DNA from: DAIOGN01 sp036745245
Lineage (GTDB): Bacteria; Zixibacteria; MSB-5A5; JAUVRN01
Assembly (NCBI GenBank): GCA_036745245.1
Contig: DAIOGN010000113.1
Coordinates: forward strand, 1 to 10,824
Reading direction: 5' to 3'
Length of the DNA stretch: 10,824 nucleotides
The notes beneath the pieces are model-generated. The model had not been told where the DNA came from. It worked only from the letters and a program-made list of their open reading frames with translations, and did no database searches. The position numbers and the translations under genes were made by a program. Position 1 is the stretch's first letter; each line of letters opens with the position of its first letter. Positions 1 to 6,063 of this stretch are shown here, piece after piece.

Positions 1-937
1 CAGTTCGCCTCTGTACAACACCAAGTTCGTGCATGTGTACGACACGACCTCCACCGTGGTCTACGTGGCCTACACACCCTCGTACACCGGCGCCTACTAT
101 TATGGTGGCTGCATGGTGTACGGCACCGGGTATCCCTACTATCCGCCTTATCCGGCCTACTACTACCCGCATCCGGTCACGTATGGATTCGGCGTGCACT
201 ACAATCCATATACCGGCTGGGGCTGTTCGTTTGGCGTGAGCTACGGCTGGCTTCACATCAGCTTTTCGAGCGGCGGCTACTACGGCGGCTACTGGGGGGC
301 GGGTGGCTATCATGCCGGGTACCGGCACGGCTACGCGCACGGTTACTACCACGGACGACAGGCGGGCTTCGCTGCGGGGTACCGGGCCGGTCAGCGCAAT
401 CCGTCAGGCGGTCAGGCGAGCCTTTATGGTGGGGGCCGAGAGGGAGTGCGAAGTTCGCAGCCCCGGCCTTCCACGCGCCCGTCTGGTGGCGGCGCGCAGG
501 CCGGCGCACGACCGTCCACGCGACCTTCAGGCGGCGTCGGGGCAGGCGCCGGGGGGCCCTCCACTCGTCCATCCACAGGCCAGGCGGGCACGGGGCCGAG
601 AACACAGCCCTCCACGGGGTCCACGCGAACGCCCAAGGCGGCCGGCACGGCCAACAACGTCTATGCCGACAAGAACGGCAACGTGTACAGAAACGAAGGC
701 GGCCAGTGGCAGCAGCGCGACAACTCCAAGGGCAGCTGGAATCCCTCCGGCAGCACGACCAACGGGCCCAGGGCTTCCAATAAGGCGTCCACGTCGAACC
801 GATCTTCTTCTTCGACGCAGAGCCTCAACCGATCGCAGCAATCACGCCAGCAGGGTGCGCAGCGCGCACAAAGCTACTCGGGAAGCCGGGGAGGCGGGTC
901 GCGCGGCGGGGGAGGCAGGGGAGGCGGGAGGCGTTAG
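1..937 (+). CDS. Tyr/Gly-rich surface-type protein with repeats and RGG-like tail (5' end outside window)
   Basis: The reading frame is open from base 2, so the gene starts upstream and about 311 C-terminal residues are visible; GTG at 29 is not a convincing start. In order: a Tyr/Pro/Gly-rich segment (about 29-260) with the blocks YGGCMVYGTGYPYYPP and HYNPYTGWG, an HGY/AGY-repeat stretch (about 302-390), a low-complexity Pro/Ser/Thr/Arg repeat region (467-619), a short module NNVYADKNGNVYRNEGGQWQQ (from 653), a Ser/Gln-rich linker and a Gly/Arg tail. This block order recurs in large bacterial proteins often labelled 'carbohydrate-binding family V/XII' in Gemmatimonadota and Acidobacteriota; I know of no demonstrated function. 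The visible part looks disordered or surface-exposed, and the signal peptide, if any, is out of view. It ends TAG at 935-937, convergent with the barrel gene at 1010-1657. I am confident of the CDS and less so of the family name. Confidence 0.75.
   Translation, partial: SSPLYNTKFVHVYDTTSTVVYVAYTPSYTGAYYYGGCMVYGTGYPYYPPYPAYYYPHPVTYGFGVHYNPYTGWGCSFGVSYGWLHISFSSGGYYGGYWGAGGYHAGYRHGYAHGYYHGRQAGFAAGYRAGQRNPSGGQASLYGGGREGVRSSQPRPSTRPSGGGAQAGARPSTRPSGGVGAGAGGPSTRPSTGQAGTGPRTQPSTGSTRTPKAAGTANNVYADKNGNVYRNEGGQWQQRDNSKGSWNPSGSTTNGPRASNKASTSNRSSSSTQSLNRSQQSRQQGAQRAQSYSGSRGGGSRGGGGRGGGRR
467..619 (+). repeat. Degenerate 45-bp in-frame tandem repeat (PSTRPSGG units)
   Basis: Four units begin at 467, 512, 557 and 596, giving spacings of 45, 45 and 39 bases. 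Each opens with PSTRPSGG or a variant (PSTRPSGG, PSTRPSGG, PSTRPSTG, PRTQPSTG), followed by an Ala/Gly-rich spacer. Because the periods are multiples of three the frame is kept. It looks like a disordered, unit-expandable linker in the Tyr/Gly-rich protein. Confidence 0.8.
888..931 (+). other. G-tract cluster encoding the RGG-like C-terminal tail
   Basis: Five runs of three to five G lie at 888-891, 896-898, 908-912, 918-921 and 926-928, just before the stop codon. They encode repeated Arg-Gly-Gly units. The spacing is close to a G-quadruplex pattern, but one loop is nine bases, so the fit is imperfect. The protein tail itself explains most of the G richness. Confidence 0.35.
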
Positions 938-955
938 GTCAGTTCACTCGAGCAC

Positions 956-988
956 AAAAAGTAAGGGCGGGCCTGTGGGCCCGCCCTT
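956..988 (-). terminator. Rho-independent terminator between convergent genes
   Basis: A perfect 10-bp GC-rich stem (963-972 with 979-988, extendable by the C973-G978 pair) has a 4-6 base loop. Read on the minus strand it is followed two bases later by five T (complement of A956-A960), the classic intrinsic terminator layout. It starts 21 bases after the stop of the minus-strand barrel gene (1010-1657). It also lies 25 bases after the stop of the plus-strand gene, where it lacks a U-tract but may still act as a weaker terminator or 3' stabiliser. Confidence 0.85.
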
Positions 989-1009
989 CGTGCATCAAAC
1001 GGAATTGCC

Positions 1010-1657
1010 TTACTCGCCCAGCTTCAGAGTGAGTCCGCCCAGGATGGCACCCTGCGCGAAGCCCGAACCGGTCACGCCGATCGAGCCTCCGCCCGTGCCG
1101 AAGCCCATGTAGGCGCCGCTGTTGAGGAACGTCATGGCCAGGTTAAACTGAATTCTGATCGCGAGTTTGTCGCTGGTCCAGTGTTTCACGCCACCGCCGA
1201 GCATGAACGAGAACTTGGTGACGTCGTCGAGCTGGAGTCCCTGACCCTGATAGACAGTCGAACTGGACGGGTCGATCCACGTCGCACCCAGCGTAATAAA
1301 CGTGAACGGAATCGTCGGCGTTCCCCGGTCGACATTGTACAGCCCGCCCGCCTGGAAGTAGTTGATAGAGGCCGAGCCGAGGGTGGTTTTGCCGTAGAAG
1401 CTCTCCAGCCGGATGTCTGTGTCCATGCGGTTGTACCACAGCAACAGACTGCTTCCGGGCTTCATCGTCATCGGAATTTCGAGGGCCACGCCATACGTGG
1501 CGTTGTCCTTGAAGTCGATTTCGCCAATGCTCGTGGGGATGCGTCCGCCAAACTGGTAGCCTCCGAAGCCCGATATCTCGGGTCCTGCGAGCGCGAATCC
1601 CGGCAGCCACAGGAGGACACATGCCACCGCCGCCCACAACCACACTCTTCTTTTCAT
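1010..1657 (-). CDS. Small outer-membrane beta-barrel protein
   Basis: The 215-residue product starts MKRRVWLWAAV. A typical signal peptide of about 24 residues ends at a probable cleavage site FALA/GPE, so it should be exported. The start at 1657 is preferred over an in-frame start at 1729 because it puts the signal peptide at the N-terminus and has a GGGGGAG ribosome site seven bases upstream. The mature part alternates short amphipathic strands with Gly-rich turns (GFGGYQFGGR, FSFMLGGGVKHW), as in 8- to 10-stranded barrels. The pattern of opening GYQFGG, a central Y-x-x-A-G-x-Y, a hydrophobic GATW strand and a late GVKHW resembles the products of 5395-6060 and 6064-6756, so I take the three as distant paralogs. 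It lies 55 bases after the lipoprotein gene 1713-2345, probably in one operon, and ends at the terminator. Substrate or partner is unknown. Confidence 0.8.
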   Translation of the reverse strand: MKRRVWLWAAVACVLLWLPGFALAGPEISGFGGYQFGGRIPTSIGEIDFKDNATYGVALEIPMTMKPGSSLLLWYNRMDTDIRLESFYGKTTLGSASINYFQAGGLYNVDRGTPTIPFTFITLGATWIDPSSSTVYQGQGLQLDDVTKFSFMLGGGVKHWTSDKLAIRIQFNLAMTFLNSGAYMGFGTGGGSIGVTGSGFAQGAILGGLTLKLGE

Positions 1658-1712
1658 CACCCGGCTCCCCCGCGGTTGAATGTTGCGCCCATCCGGCCTC
1701 AGCCATTGTGGC

Positions 1713-2345
1713 TTACTTGTTCGTGACAAAGATGTCTTTCTTGATGAGACTCGGTACCACTACGGCCGAGAATGAACGGATTCCGTCGAGCGCGTCGGCG
1801 TGATCAAACGTCTCCGATACGCCGCTCCACACCAGCTTGGCATCCGACACGCGGTAGAGATTCGTTTCGACGTTGGCCACCTCGTAGGTGGACAGGTAGC
1901 CCGGCGAGCTCACCATGCCCCAGGACGTGTTGTAGTAGCCGTAGAAGCCGTTGTAGTACCCGGCGGGGACGGCGTAGGTGTAGCCCGGTGTGTACTCGAC
2001 TTTCTGCTCCACACCCACCAGCCGCGACACCAGTACCGCATCGATCCCCATCTCACCGAAGTACTGCTTCAGCGTGGCTTCGTTCATCTCCACGTTGAGG
2101 GGCATATGCGCGATCGATGACACCGCAGGCACGCCTTTGGCTTCGAACTGCTTCTGCATTTCGCTTTCGAAGGCGCGCCGCTTTCCCTCTTCGTCGGACA
2201 TTCCGATGATCAGCACCTTCCTGAAGGGCGCCTGATCGAGGCCCGGTTCTTCCCACATGCCCGTGAGATTGGTGGTGGGCCCGCAGGCCAACGCCGTACA
2301 CACCACCGTGACCGCCATCGCTGTTGCACCGATCCGTCGCATCAT
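1713..2345 (-). CDS. Putative lipoprotein with Tyr-rich insert, unknown function
   Basis: The 210-residue product opens MMRRIGATAMAV. A hydrophobic segment ends in TALAC with Cys at residue 21, a plausible though not perfect lipobox, so it is probably membrane-anchored. ATG 2345 (or the adjacent ATG 2342) is chosen because an AAAGGGG ribosome site lies about nine bases upstream and the signal sequence follows directly; a longer frame to 2378 would precede the signal. The mature part has an N-terminal alpha/beta-looking domain beginning FRKVLIIGMSDEEGKRRAFE, then IDAVLVSRLVGVE, a Tyr/Gly-rich stretch (GYTYAVPAGYYNGFYGYYN) and a closing Y-E-V-A-N-V-E-T-N-L-Y segment. Similar lipoproteins with a PFRKVLVIG-like opening occur in Gram-negative bacteria, usually as hypothetical or DUF4136-like proteins; I cannot assign the exact family. 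It is probably transcribed with the barrel gene downstream. Confidence 0.75.
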   Translation of the reverse strand: MMRRIGATAMAVTVVCTALACGPTTNLTGMWEEPGLDQAPFRKVLIIGMSDEEGKRRAFESEMQKQFEAKGVPAVSSIAHMPLNVEMNEATLKQYFGEMGIDAVLVSRLVGVEQKVEYTPGYTYAVPAGYYNGFYGYYNTSWGMVSSPGYLSTYEVANVETNLYRVSDAKLVWSGVSETFDHADALDGIRSFSAVVVPSLIKKDIFVTNK

Positions 2346-2495
2346 ATCCCATCCCCTTTGAGTTGTACCGCCTGTCAATTTCGGGCGCGCTCAAGGTAGC
2401 CGGGCTCGATCCGGCGAGCAACGCGATTCTTCCCATGGCCGTCGCCACGGATGACCGCTTGGAGTGCATGCGCGAGCATCGTACCTTCGTAACTG
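2346..2495. promoter_or_regulatory. Divergent intergenic region (150 bp)
   Basis: This gap separates the minus-strand lipoprotein gene from the plus-strand Omp85-like gene, so it should carry both promoters. On the minus strand a perfect TTGACA lies at 2378-2373, but no good -10 box follows at 16-18 bases. On the plus strand TACCTT (2482-2487) sits eight bases before the ATG at 2496, with TTGGAG (2459-2464) exactly 17 bases upstream; both boxes match consensus at only three of six positions. No Shine-Dalgarno sequence precedes the plus-strand start. The region type is well supported, the individual boxes are not. Confidence 0.4.
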
Positions 2496-3614
2496 ATGCG
2501 ATCCTGGCTCGTGTGTGCTGGCCTCTTCCTGTTCCTCCACGGCGATTCGATACGTGCACAACTCTCGGTGCAGGCGCCTGCGCCGGAGGACACGTCGGAG
2601 ACTCCAACCCGCGGTACGTCGGTAAAGGCTTTTCCATACGTGTACTACACTCCCGAAACGGAGCTGGCATTCGGCGCCGGCGGCATCCTCACGTTCTATA
2701 CGGCGAAGGATCGCATACTCAGGCCATCGAAAGTCGCAGCCTCCGCGTACTACTCGACGCGCAAGCAGTACAAAGTGTCGGTGGATCCTGAGGTGTATCT
2801 CAGCCGCAACGAAATCTTCACGTCGATGTACCTGGATCTCGGGCAGGCCGTAAACAAGTTCTACGGAGTGGGGAGCGGCAGCCCGGATCTCGGGGTGGAA
2901 GACTACGAGGCCTTCTTCTGGGGTGCCAAGGCGGAGTTTCAGTTCAAGCCCAGGCTGCTCAACGTGACCCGATCGGGCGTGCTCTACGAGTTTCACAGCG
3001 ATGACGTCACCGACAAGCGGCTGAACCCCGACCTGCTGGCCGACACGATCGCGGGCGCCGACGGCGGCGTGATCTCGGGGCCGGGATACACGGCGCTGGT
3101 CGACACGCGCGACCACCTGTTCTTTCCGAACGCGGGAGGCCGCTATGCATTCGAATACATGGTGTACAGCCGCTCGCTCGGCAGTGACTTCAACTACAAC
3201 GTGACCACGCTCGACCTCCGTCAGTACCGTTCGCTGTCGCCGGATCACGTGCTCGCCTTTCAGGTGTACGGCCAGTGGTCGGGCGGCGAGGTCCCCTTCT
3301 ACCGGCTGCCGGCCCTGGGTGGGCAGAATCGCATGCGGGGATACTTCTACGGCCGCTATGTCGATCGAGTGCTGGTCACGAGTCAGGTGGAGTACCGACA
3401 GTACTTCTGGAAACGACTCGGATTCGTGGTGTTCGCCGCCGCCGGCAATGTGGCAGAACAGTTCAAGGAACTGCGCTTCCGGGAGACGAACATCTCCGCC
3501 GGAGCGGGCCTGCGCCTTCTGTTCAATAAGGCCGAAAAGGTGAATCTGCGTGTGGATGTGGGCATCGGCCGCGAGACCAGCGGCGTGTACTTCGGCCTGG
3601 AGGAGGCCTTTTAG
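2496..3614 (+). CDS. Omp85/BamA-like outer-membrane barrel lacking POTRA domains
   Basis: The 372-residue product has a signal peptide of about 22 residues ending SIRA/QLSV. After a short linker almost the whole mature protein is beta-barrel. Two family hallmarks are visible: DTRDHLFFPNAGGRY (residues 203-217), matching the D-x-R-D-x4-P-x2-G pattern of bacterial surface-antigen (D15) barrels, and MRGYFYGRY (280-288), matching the RG[FY] loop-6 motif of the Omp85 superfamily. The protein ends in Phe, the usual signal for barrel assembly. Roughly 350 mature residues suffice for a 16-strand barrel but leave no room for the periplasmic POTRA repeats of BamA or TamA, so it is not the housekeeping BamA. 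The start at 2496 follows an in-frame TAA (2490-2492), leaving no upstream ATG, GTG or TTG, and has no ribosome site. It could be a two-partner or patatin-type barrel whose partner is elsewhere. Confidence 0.85.
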   Translation: MRSWLVCAGLFLFLHGDSIRAQLSVQAPAPEDTSETPTRGTSVKAFPYVYYTPETELAFGAGGILTFYTAKDRILRPSKVAASAYYSTRKQYKVSVDPEVYLSRNEIFTSMYLDLGQAVNKFYGVGSGSPDLGVEDYEAFFWGAKAEFQFKPRLLNVTRSGVLYEFHSDDVTDKRLNPDLLADTIAGADGGVISGPGYTALVDTRDHLFFPNAGGRYAFEYMVYSRSLGSDFNYNVTTLDLRQYRSLSPDHVLAFQVYGQWSGGEVPFYRLPALGGQNRMRGYFYGRYVDRVLVTSQVEYRQYFWKRLGFVVFAAAGNVAEQFKELRFRETNISAGAGLRLLFNKAEKVNLRVDVGIGRETSGVYFGLEEAF

Positions 3615-3664
3615 CCCTGCGGGGCACCTGGGTGGCCCGGCACAGCGGAGTTGACCCCACCCAT

Positions 3665-3685
3665 CGGGGAGAGAATCTTTCCCCG
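3665..3685 (+). other. Hairpin downstream of the Omp85-like gene
   Basis: An 8-bp stem (3665-3672 with 3678-3685, including one G-T pair) closes a five-base loop, 51 bases after the stop of the Omp85-like gene. No T-tract follows, so it may be a factor-dependent terminator, a 3' stabiliser, or 5' leader structure for the DUF3943 gene at 3796. Confidence 0.3.
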
Positions 3686-3748
3686 GGGTTGCAGGCGGCC
3701 CGCAAATGCCTCGCTTGTGACCGCAATGATTCTCTACGGGCGATGTGG

Positions 3749-3769
3749 CCGGCCTCTCTGACGGGCCGG
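3749..3769 (+). other. Hairpin in leader of the short DUF3943 gene
   Basis: The self-complementary blocks CCGGCC (3749-3754) and GGCCGG (3764-3769) flank a nine-base loop. The structure ends 26 bases before the ATG at 3796, upstream of its ribosome site. It may be a leader hairpin or operator; in GC-rich DNA it may also be chance. Confidence 0.25.
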
Positions 3770-3795
3770 TCGATCAACACGATTCGGGAGGTTCG

Positions 3796-4605
3796 ATGAC
3801 CTTGCGGGTTCGCACGTCCGTGGGCTCTGCGATCCTCGTGATGGCCTGGTCGTGTCACACCCTGGCGGCCGACCTGGGCACAGTGTATTCACCCCTTCCC
3901 GAACCCGAGCCGGCCGAGTACAAGGTAAGCCGACCGCGGCACGATGCGGCAGCGCTTCACCTGCCTTCACCACAGGCACACGAATTCGCGCTCTCGATCC
4001 CACTCGACGCATTCGTCGAACCCTCGCTCGCACGGTCGGCCGGTCTTACCGGCCCTCCCGGCACCGATTTCGAATCAAGCCATGGCGGCACGCGCGGTCG
4101 CATGGTCCCGTCCTACGGTCACATGGTCTTCAAGGGCTCGGCCGTGATCGTGGGCTTCGAACTGGCCATGATGGGCGTCATGATGATGCTGCCGCGCGAA
4201 TCCATGAAGTGGGAGCCTGATTTTGTGCAGGACGCCACCCGTAATATGGGCCGCCATCTCACGACGGCCCCCGTGTGGGACGAGGACGACTGGAAACTGA
4301 ACTACCTGGGCCATCCGTACGCCGGCAGCATTTACTACAACACGGTGCGCGCGCAGGGCGCCTCGGTGTGGCAATCGTTCCTGTTTGCTTTCGGTGCATC
4401 CACGTTCTGGGAATACGTCGTGGAGGCCACGGCGGAACCGGCCAGTACACAGGACCTGATCGTTACGCCTGTAGCCGGCGCTGTGCTGGGCGAACTGGTG
4501 CACCATCTCACCCTGTCGATGAAGAAGAACGGTACGTCCCCGCTCGAAGGCGTGATCATCACCCTGCTCAATCCCACACACGTGGCGATGAGGGGCTACC
4601 GTTAG
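3796..4605 (+). CDS. Short DUF3943-domain exported protein
   Basis: The 269-residue product begins MTLRVRTSVGSAI, with a signal peptide ending near HTLAA/D. ATG 3796 is favoured over an earlier in-frame start at 3745 because GGGAGG (3786-3791) lies just four bases upstream and the signal peptide begins there. Residues about 30-100 are Pro/Ala-rich and probably unstructured; a hydrophobic segment GSAVIVGFELAMMGVMMML (114-132) could span or line a membrane. The DUF3943 block follows (about 165-262): W-K-L-N-Y, HPYAGSIYYN (173-182), W-x-S, TFWEYVVE (203-210), D-L-I-x-T-P, LGELVHH and LNP. It aligns with almost no gaps to residues about 96-197 of the long DUF3943 protein at 6743-8152, but here the chain ends shortly after the domain, with no C-terminal barrel. 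The family has no established function. The next gene starts 41 bases downstream, so the two may be co-transcribed. Confidence 0.8.
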   Translation: MTLRVRTSVGSAILVMAWSCHTLAADLGTVYSPLPEPEPAEYKVSRPRHDAAALHLPSPQAHEFALSIPLDAFVEPSLARSAGLTGPPGTDFESSHGGTRGRMVPSYGHMVFKGSAVIVGFELAMMGVMMMLPRESMKWEPDFVQDATRNMGRHLTTAPVWDEDDWKLNYLGHPYAGSIYYNTVRAQGASVWQSFLFAFGASTFWEYVVEATAEPASTQDLIVTPVAGAVLGELVHHLTLSMKKNGTSPLEGVIITLLNPTHVAMRGYR

Positions 4606-4612
4606 ACCTTGC

Positions 4613-4644
4613 GCGCACAGGGCCGGTTGTGCTCTCTTGTGCGC
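4613..4644 (+). repeat. Overlapping inverted repeats just before the barrel gene start
   Basis: GCGCACA (4613-4619) is the perfect complement of TGTGCGC (4638-4644), which ends two bases before the ATG at 4647. The same left arm can pair with TGTGC at 4628-4632, because TTGTGC is repeated ten bases apart (4627-4632 and 4637-4642). The two hairpins are mutually exclusive. They fill the whole gap where a ribosome site would be expected, and none is visible. Possible roles are a terminator of the DUF3943 gene, an operator, or a translational switch. Confidence 0.4.
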
Positions 4645-4646
4645 CT

Positions 4647-5342
4647 ATGCGAACTCTCCGGCTGCTGTTGGCTCCCCTCGCCTTGTGGGTCGCGACGGAT
4701 GTGTCTTTTGCACAGGAAATCCGGGATTCACTGGAGGTGAGCGAGAAGCTCAAGCCTGAGTTTGCGTTCGCCGTAGGGGCCGCGTTCCCGCAGGGCGACT
4801 TCACGCGCGAAGTGAACACGGGCCTGGAAGCCTATGTGCGCTTTTCGTACCCCATCGTCACGAAGAACGGCTTGTCGATAGCGGCTTCGGGGGGCGCGAG
4901 CGATTTTTCCTCGGAAAACCAGGGGGCCATCCTCGATACGTCAGGCGCTGTGACCACGGCGTCGCAGGATCTCGATTATCGTTCGGCCTTCGCCCACCTC
5001 GGACTGCAATGGACCGGAAGCTGGCAGACGTTTTCGCTACGGCCGCGCCTGGGCGTCTCGGCGGGCGCCCACTGGGTGGAAACGAAGAGCACGGTGATGG
5101 TCACGGGGGTGGTGGTGGACTCGCTCTCCCAGACGACTCAGCAGACCCGACCCGGACTCAGACTTCTCTTGGCGTCCGACTGGGTGCTGCGCAATAACAT
5201 CGGTCTATCCTTCGAGTTTCACATAGACAACGTCTTCAAGGTGGCTCAGTACGAAGTGTCCGATGGCGTGAATCCCAGCACGGCTGTGGAGAAGAGCGTC
5301 GCGTACGTTTCGTTTCTGGTGGGGATCGTCTTCCCGCTGTAA
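4647..5342 (+). CDS. Outer-membrane beta-barrel protein
   Basis: The 231-residue product begins MRTLRLLLAPLALW and has a signal peptide ending VSFA/Q at residue 22. The reading frame stays open upstream to 4275, but that part overlaps the DUF3943 gene and has no family features, so ATG 4647 is the start. The mature chain opens with FAVGAAFPQGDFTREVNTG, the 'G-x-x-F-P-x-G-D-F' first-strand signature common in small outer-membrane barrels of FCB-group bacteria. Amphipathic strands with long polar turns follow, ending LVGIVFPL. I see no enzymatic motif. It differs from the other three small barrels in its opening motif. It follows the short DUF3943 gene by 41 bases and converges on the minus-strand cluster 53 bases downstream. 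No Shine-Dalgarno sequence is evident, so translation may rely on coupling or on the leader structure at 4613-4644. Confidence 0.78.
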   Translation: MRTLRLLLAPLALWVATDVSFAQEIRDSLEVSEKLKPEFAFAVGAAFPQGDFTREVNTGLEAYVRFSYPIVTKNGLSIAASGGASDFSSENQGAILDTSGAVTTASQDLDYRSAFAHLGLQWTGSWQTFSLRPRLGVSAGAHWVETKSTVMVTGVVVDSLSQTTQQTRPGLRLLLASDWVLRNNIGLSFEFHIDNVFKVAQYEVSDGVNPSTAVEKSVAYVSFLVGIVFPL

Positions 5343-5344
5343 GC

Positions 5345-5381
5345 GGGCACGGCTCAGGCAGAAGGCACGCCGTGATGTGCC
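5345..5381. terminator. Possible convergent-gene hairpins without T-tract
   Basis: The 52-bp gap between convergent genes holds two competing stems: CACGGC (5348-5353) with GCCGTG (5369-5374), and GGCAC (5364-5368) with GTGCC (5377-5381). Neither strand has a T-tract after the stem, so this is at best an atypical terminator. Its position between two convergent stop codons is the main argument. Confidence 0.3.
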
Positions 5382-5394
5382 GGAGGCGGGCGGT

Positions 5395-6060
5395 CTACGA
5401 CTCGCCGAACGGAAACACCAGACCGGCCGAAATGTCGAACTGCGACATGTATGTGGTCTCCGGAATCGTATACACCGTTCCGTCCGAGGCCTGAATCAGG
5501 TTGCTGCCTTCCGCCAGATAGGTCGACATGAACCGCCCGTGCAGGCGGAATCCGAACGTGTCGCCAGGGAAGTACTTCACACCGAGCAGGATCCCCACGG
5601 AGAAGCGGGCTTCCGAAGCGTGATCGCCTTCGGGGTCGAGCACGGTGGCGCCCAGCGATACGCCCACCAGGGGACGAAGCTGGGATTCGTAGGAGTTGTT
5701 CACTTCCCAGTTCACGCCTGCGTGCGCGTACCACAGCGCGACGTCGAGTTCGGGGAAGGCGGGCGCGCCTGCGGTGTCGTCGAGTTCGAGACGCGATCCC
5801 ATCCGCTCGCCAGACACTTCGAGCAGGATCCCCTCGTGCAGCCGCACCGTGCCGGCCAGACCCAGGTTGAGGCCTTCGTTGAAACTCAGATCCTCGAGAC
5901 CTGTGGGCGTGGGCTGATTCACCGTTCCGGCCTGTAGCCCTCCGCCGAAGCGGTAGCCCAGGTACGGTGACAACTCGAAGCGCGAAGGCTGGGCGGAGGC
6001 GCCCTCGGTACAGGCGAGTATGCAGGCCAGGGTGGCCGGCCCGATCCAGGCACGCGACAT
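5395..6060 (-). CDS. Small outer-membrane beta-barrel protein (paralog of neighbour)
   Basis: The 221-residue product begins MSRAWIGPATLACILAC. A signal sequence probably cleaves at ASA/Q (residue 23), although I-L-A-C17 also resembles a lipobox; the barrel character favours the first. The mature protein opens FELSPYLGYRFGG, has amphipathic strands ending in acidic or Gly turns, a central WYAHAGVNWEV, LRPLVGVSLGAT, and FGFRLHGRFMSTYL near the end. This follows the same order of motifs as its upstream neighbour (GYQWG, YYHAGLVY, QPFVGMTAGLT, FGLRVHTRFWLT) and, more weakly, the product of 1010-1657. It is the last gene of the minus-strand run, starting only three bases after the stop of 6064-6756, so it is almost certainly co-transcribed. 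Function beyond outer-membrane location is unknown. Confidence 0.8.
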   Translation of the reverse strand: MSRAWIGPATLACILACTEGASAQPSRFELSPYLGYRFGGGLQAGTVNQPTPTGLEDLSFNEGLNLGLAGTVRLHEGILLEVSGERMGSRLELDDTAGAPAFPELDVALWYAHAGVNWEVNNSYESQLRPLVGVSLGATVLDPEGDHASEARFSVGILLGVKYFPGDTFGFRLHGRFMSTYLAEGSNLIQASDGTVYTIPETTYMSQFDISAGLVFPFGES

Positions 6061-6063
6061 GCG

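Noticed and set aside
2373..2378. Perfect TTGACA box on the minus strand upstream of the lipoprotein gene
   Set aside because: No acceptable -10 box follows at 16-18 bases; the nearest TATGAT overlaps the start codon at a 26-base spacing, so no promoter is called.
2391..3248. Minus-strand open frame of 285 codons over the Omp85-like gene
   Set aside because: The plus strand carries clear Omp85 motifs and a signal peptide. The antisense translation is Arg/Val-rich without any motif.
4275..4646. N-terminal extension of the barrel frame upstream of 4647
   Set aside because: It overlaps the DUF3943 gene out of frame, is compositionally shadow-like, and the signal peptide begins at 4647.
5960..6060. 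Lipobox (I-L-A-C) in the barrel protein 5395-6060
   Set aside because: A good signal peptidase I site (ASA/Q) follows six residues later and the mature protein is a barrel, for which lipidation would be unusual.
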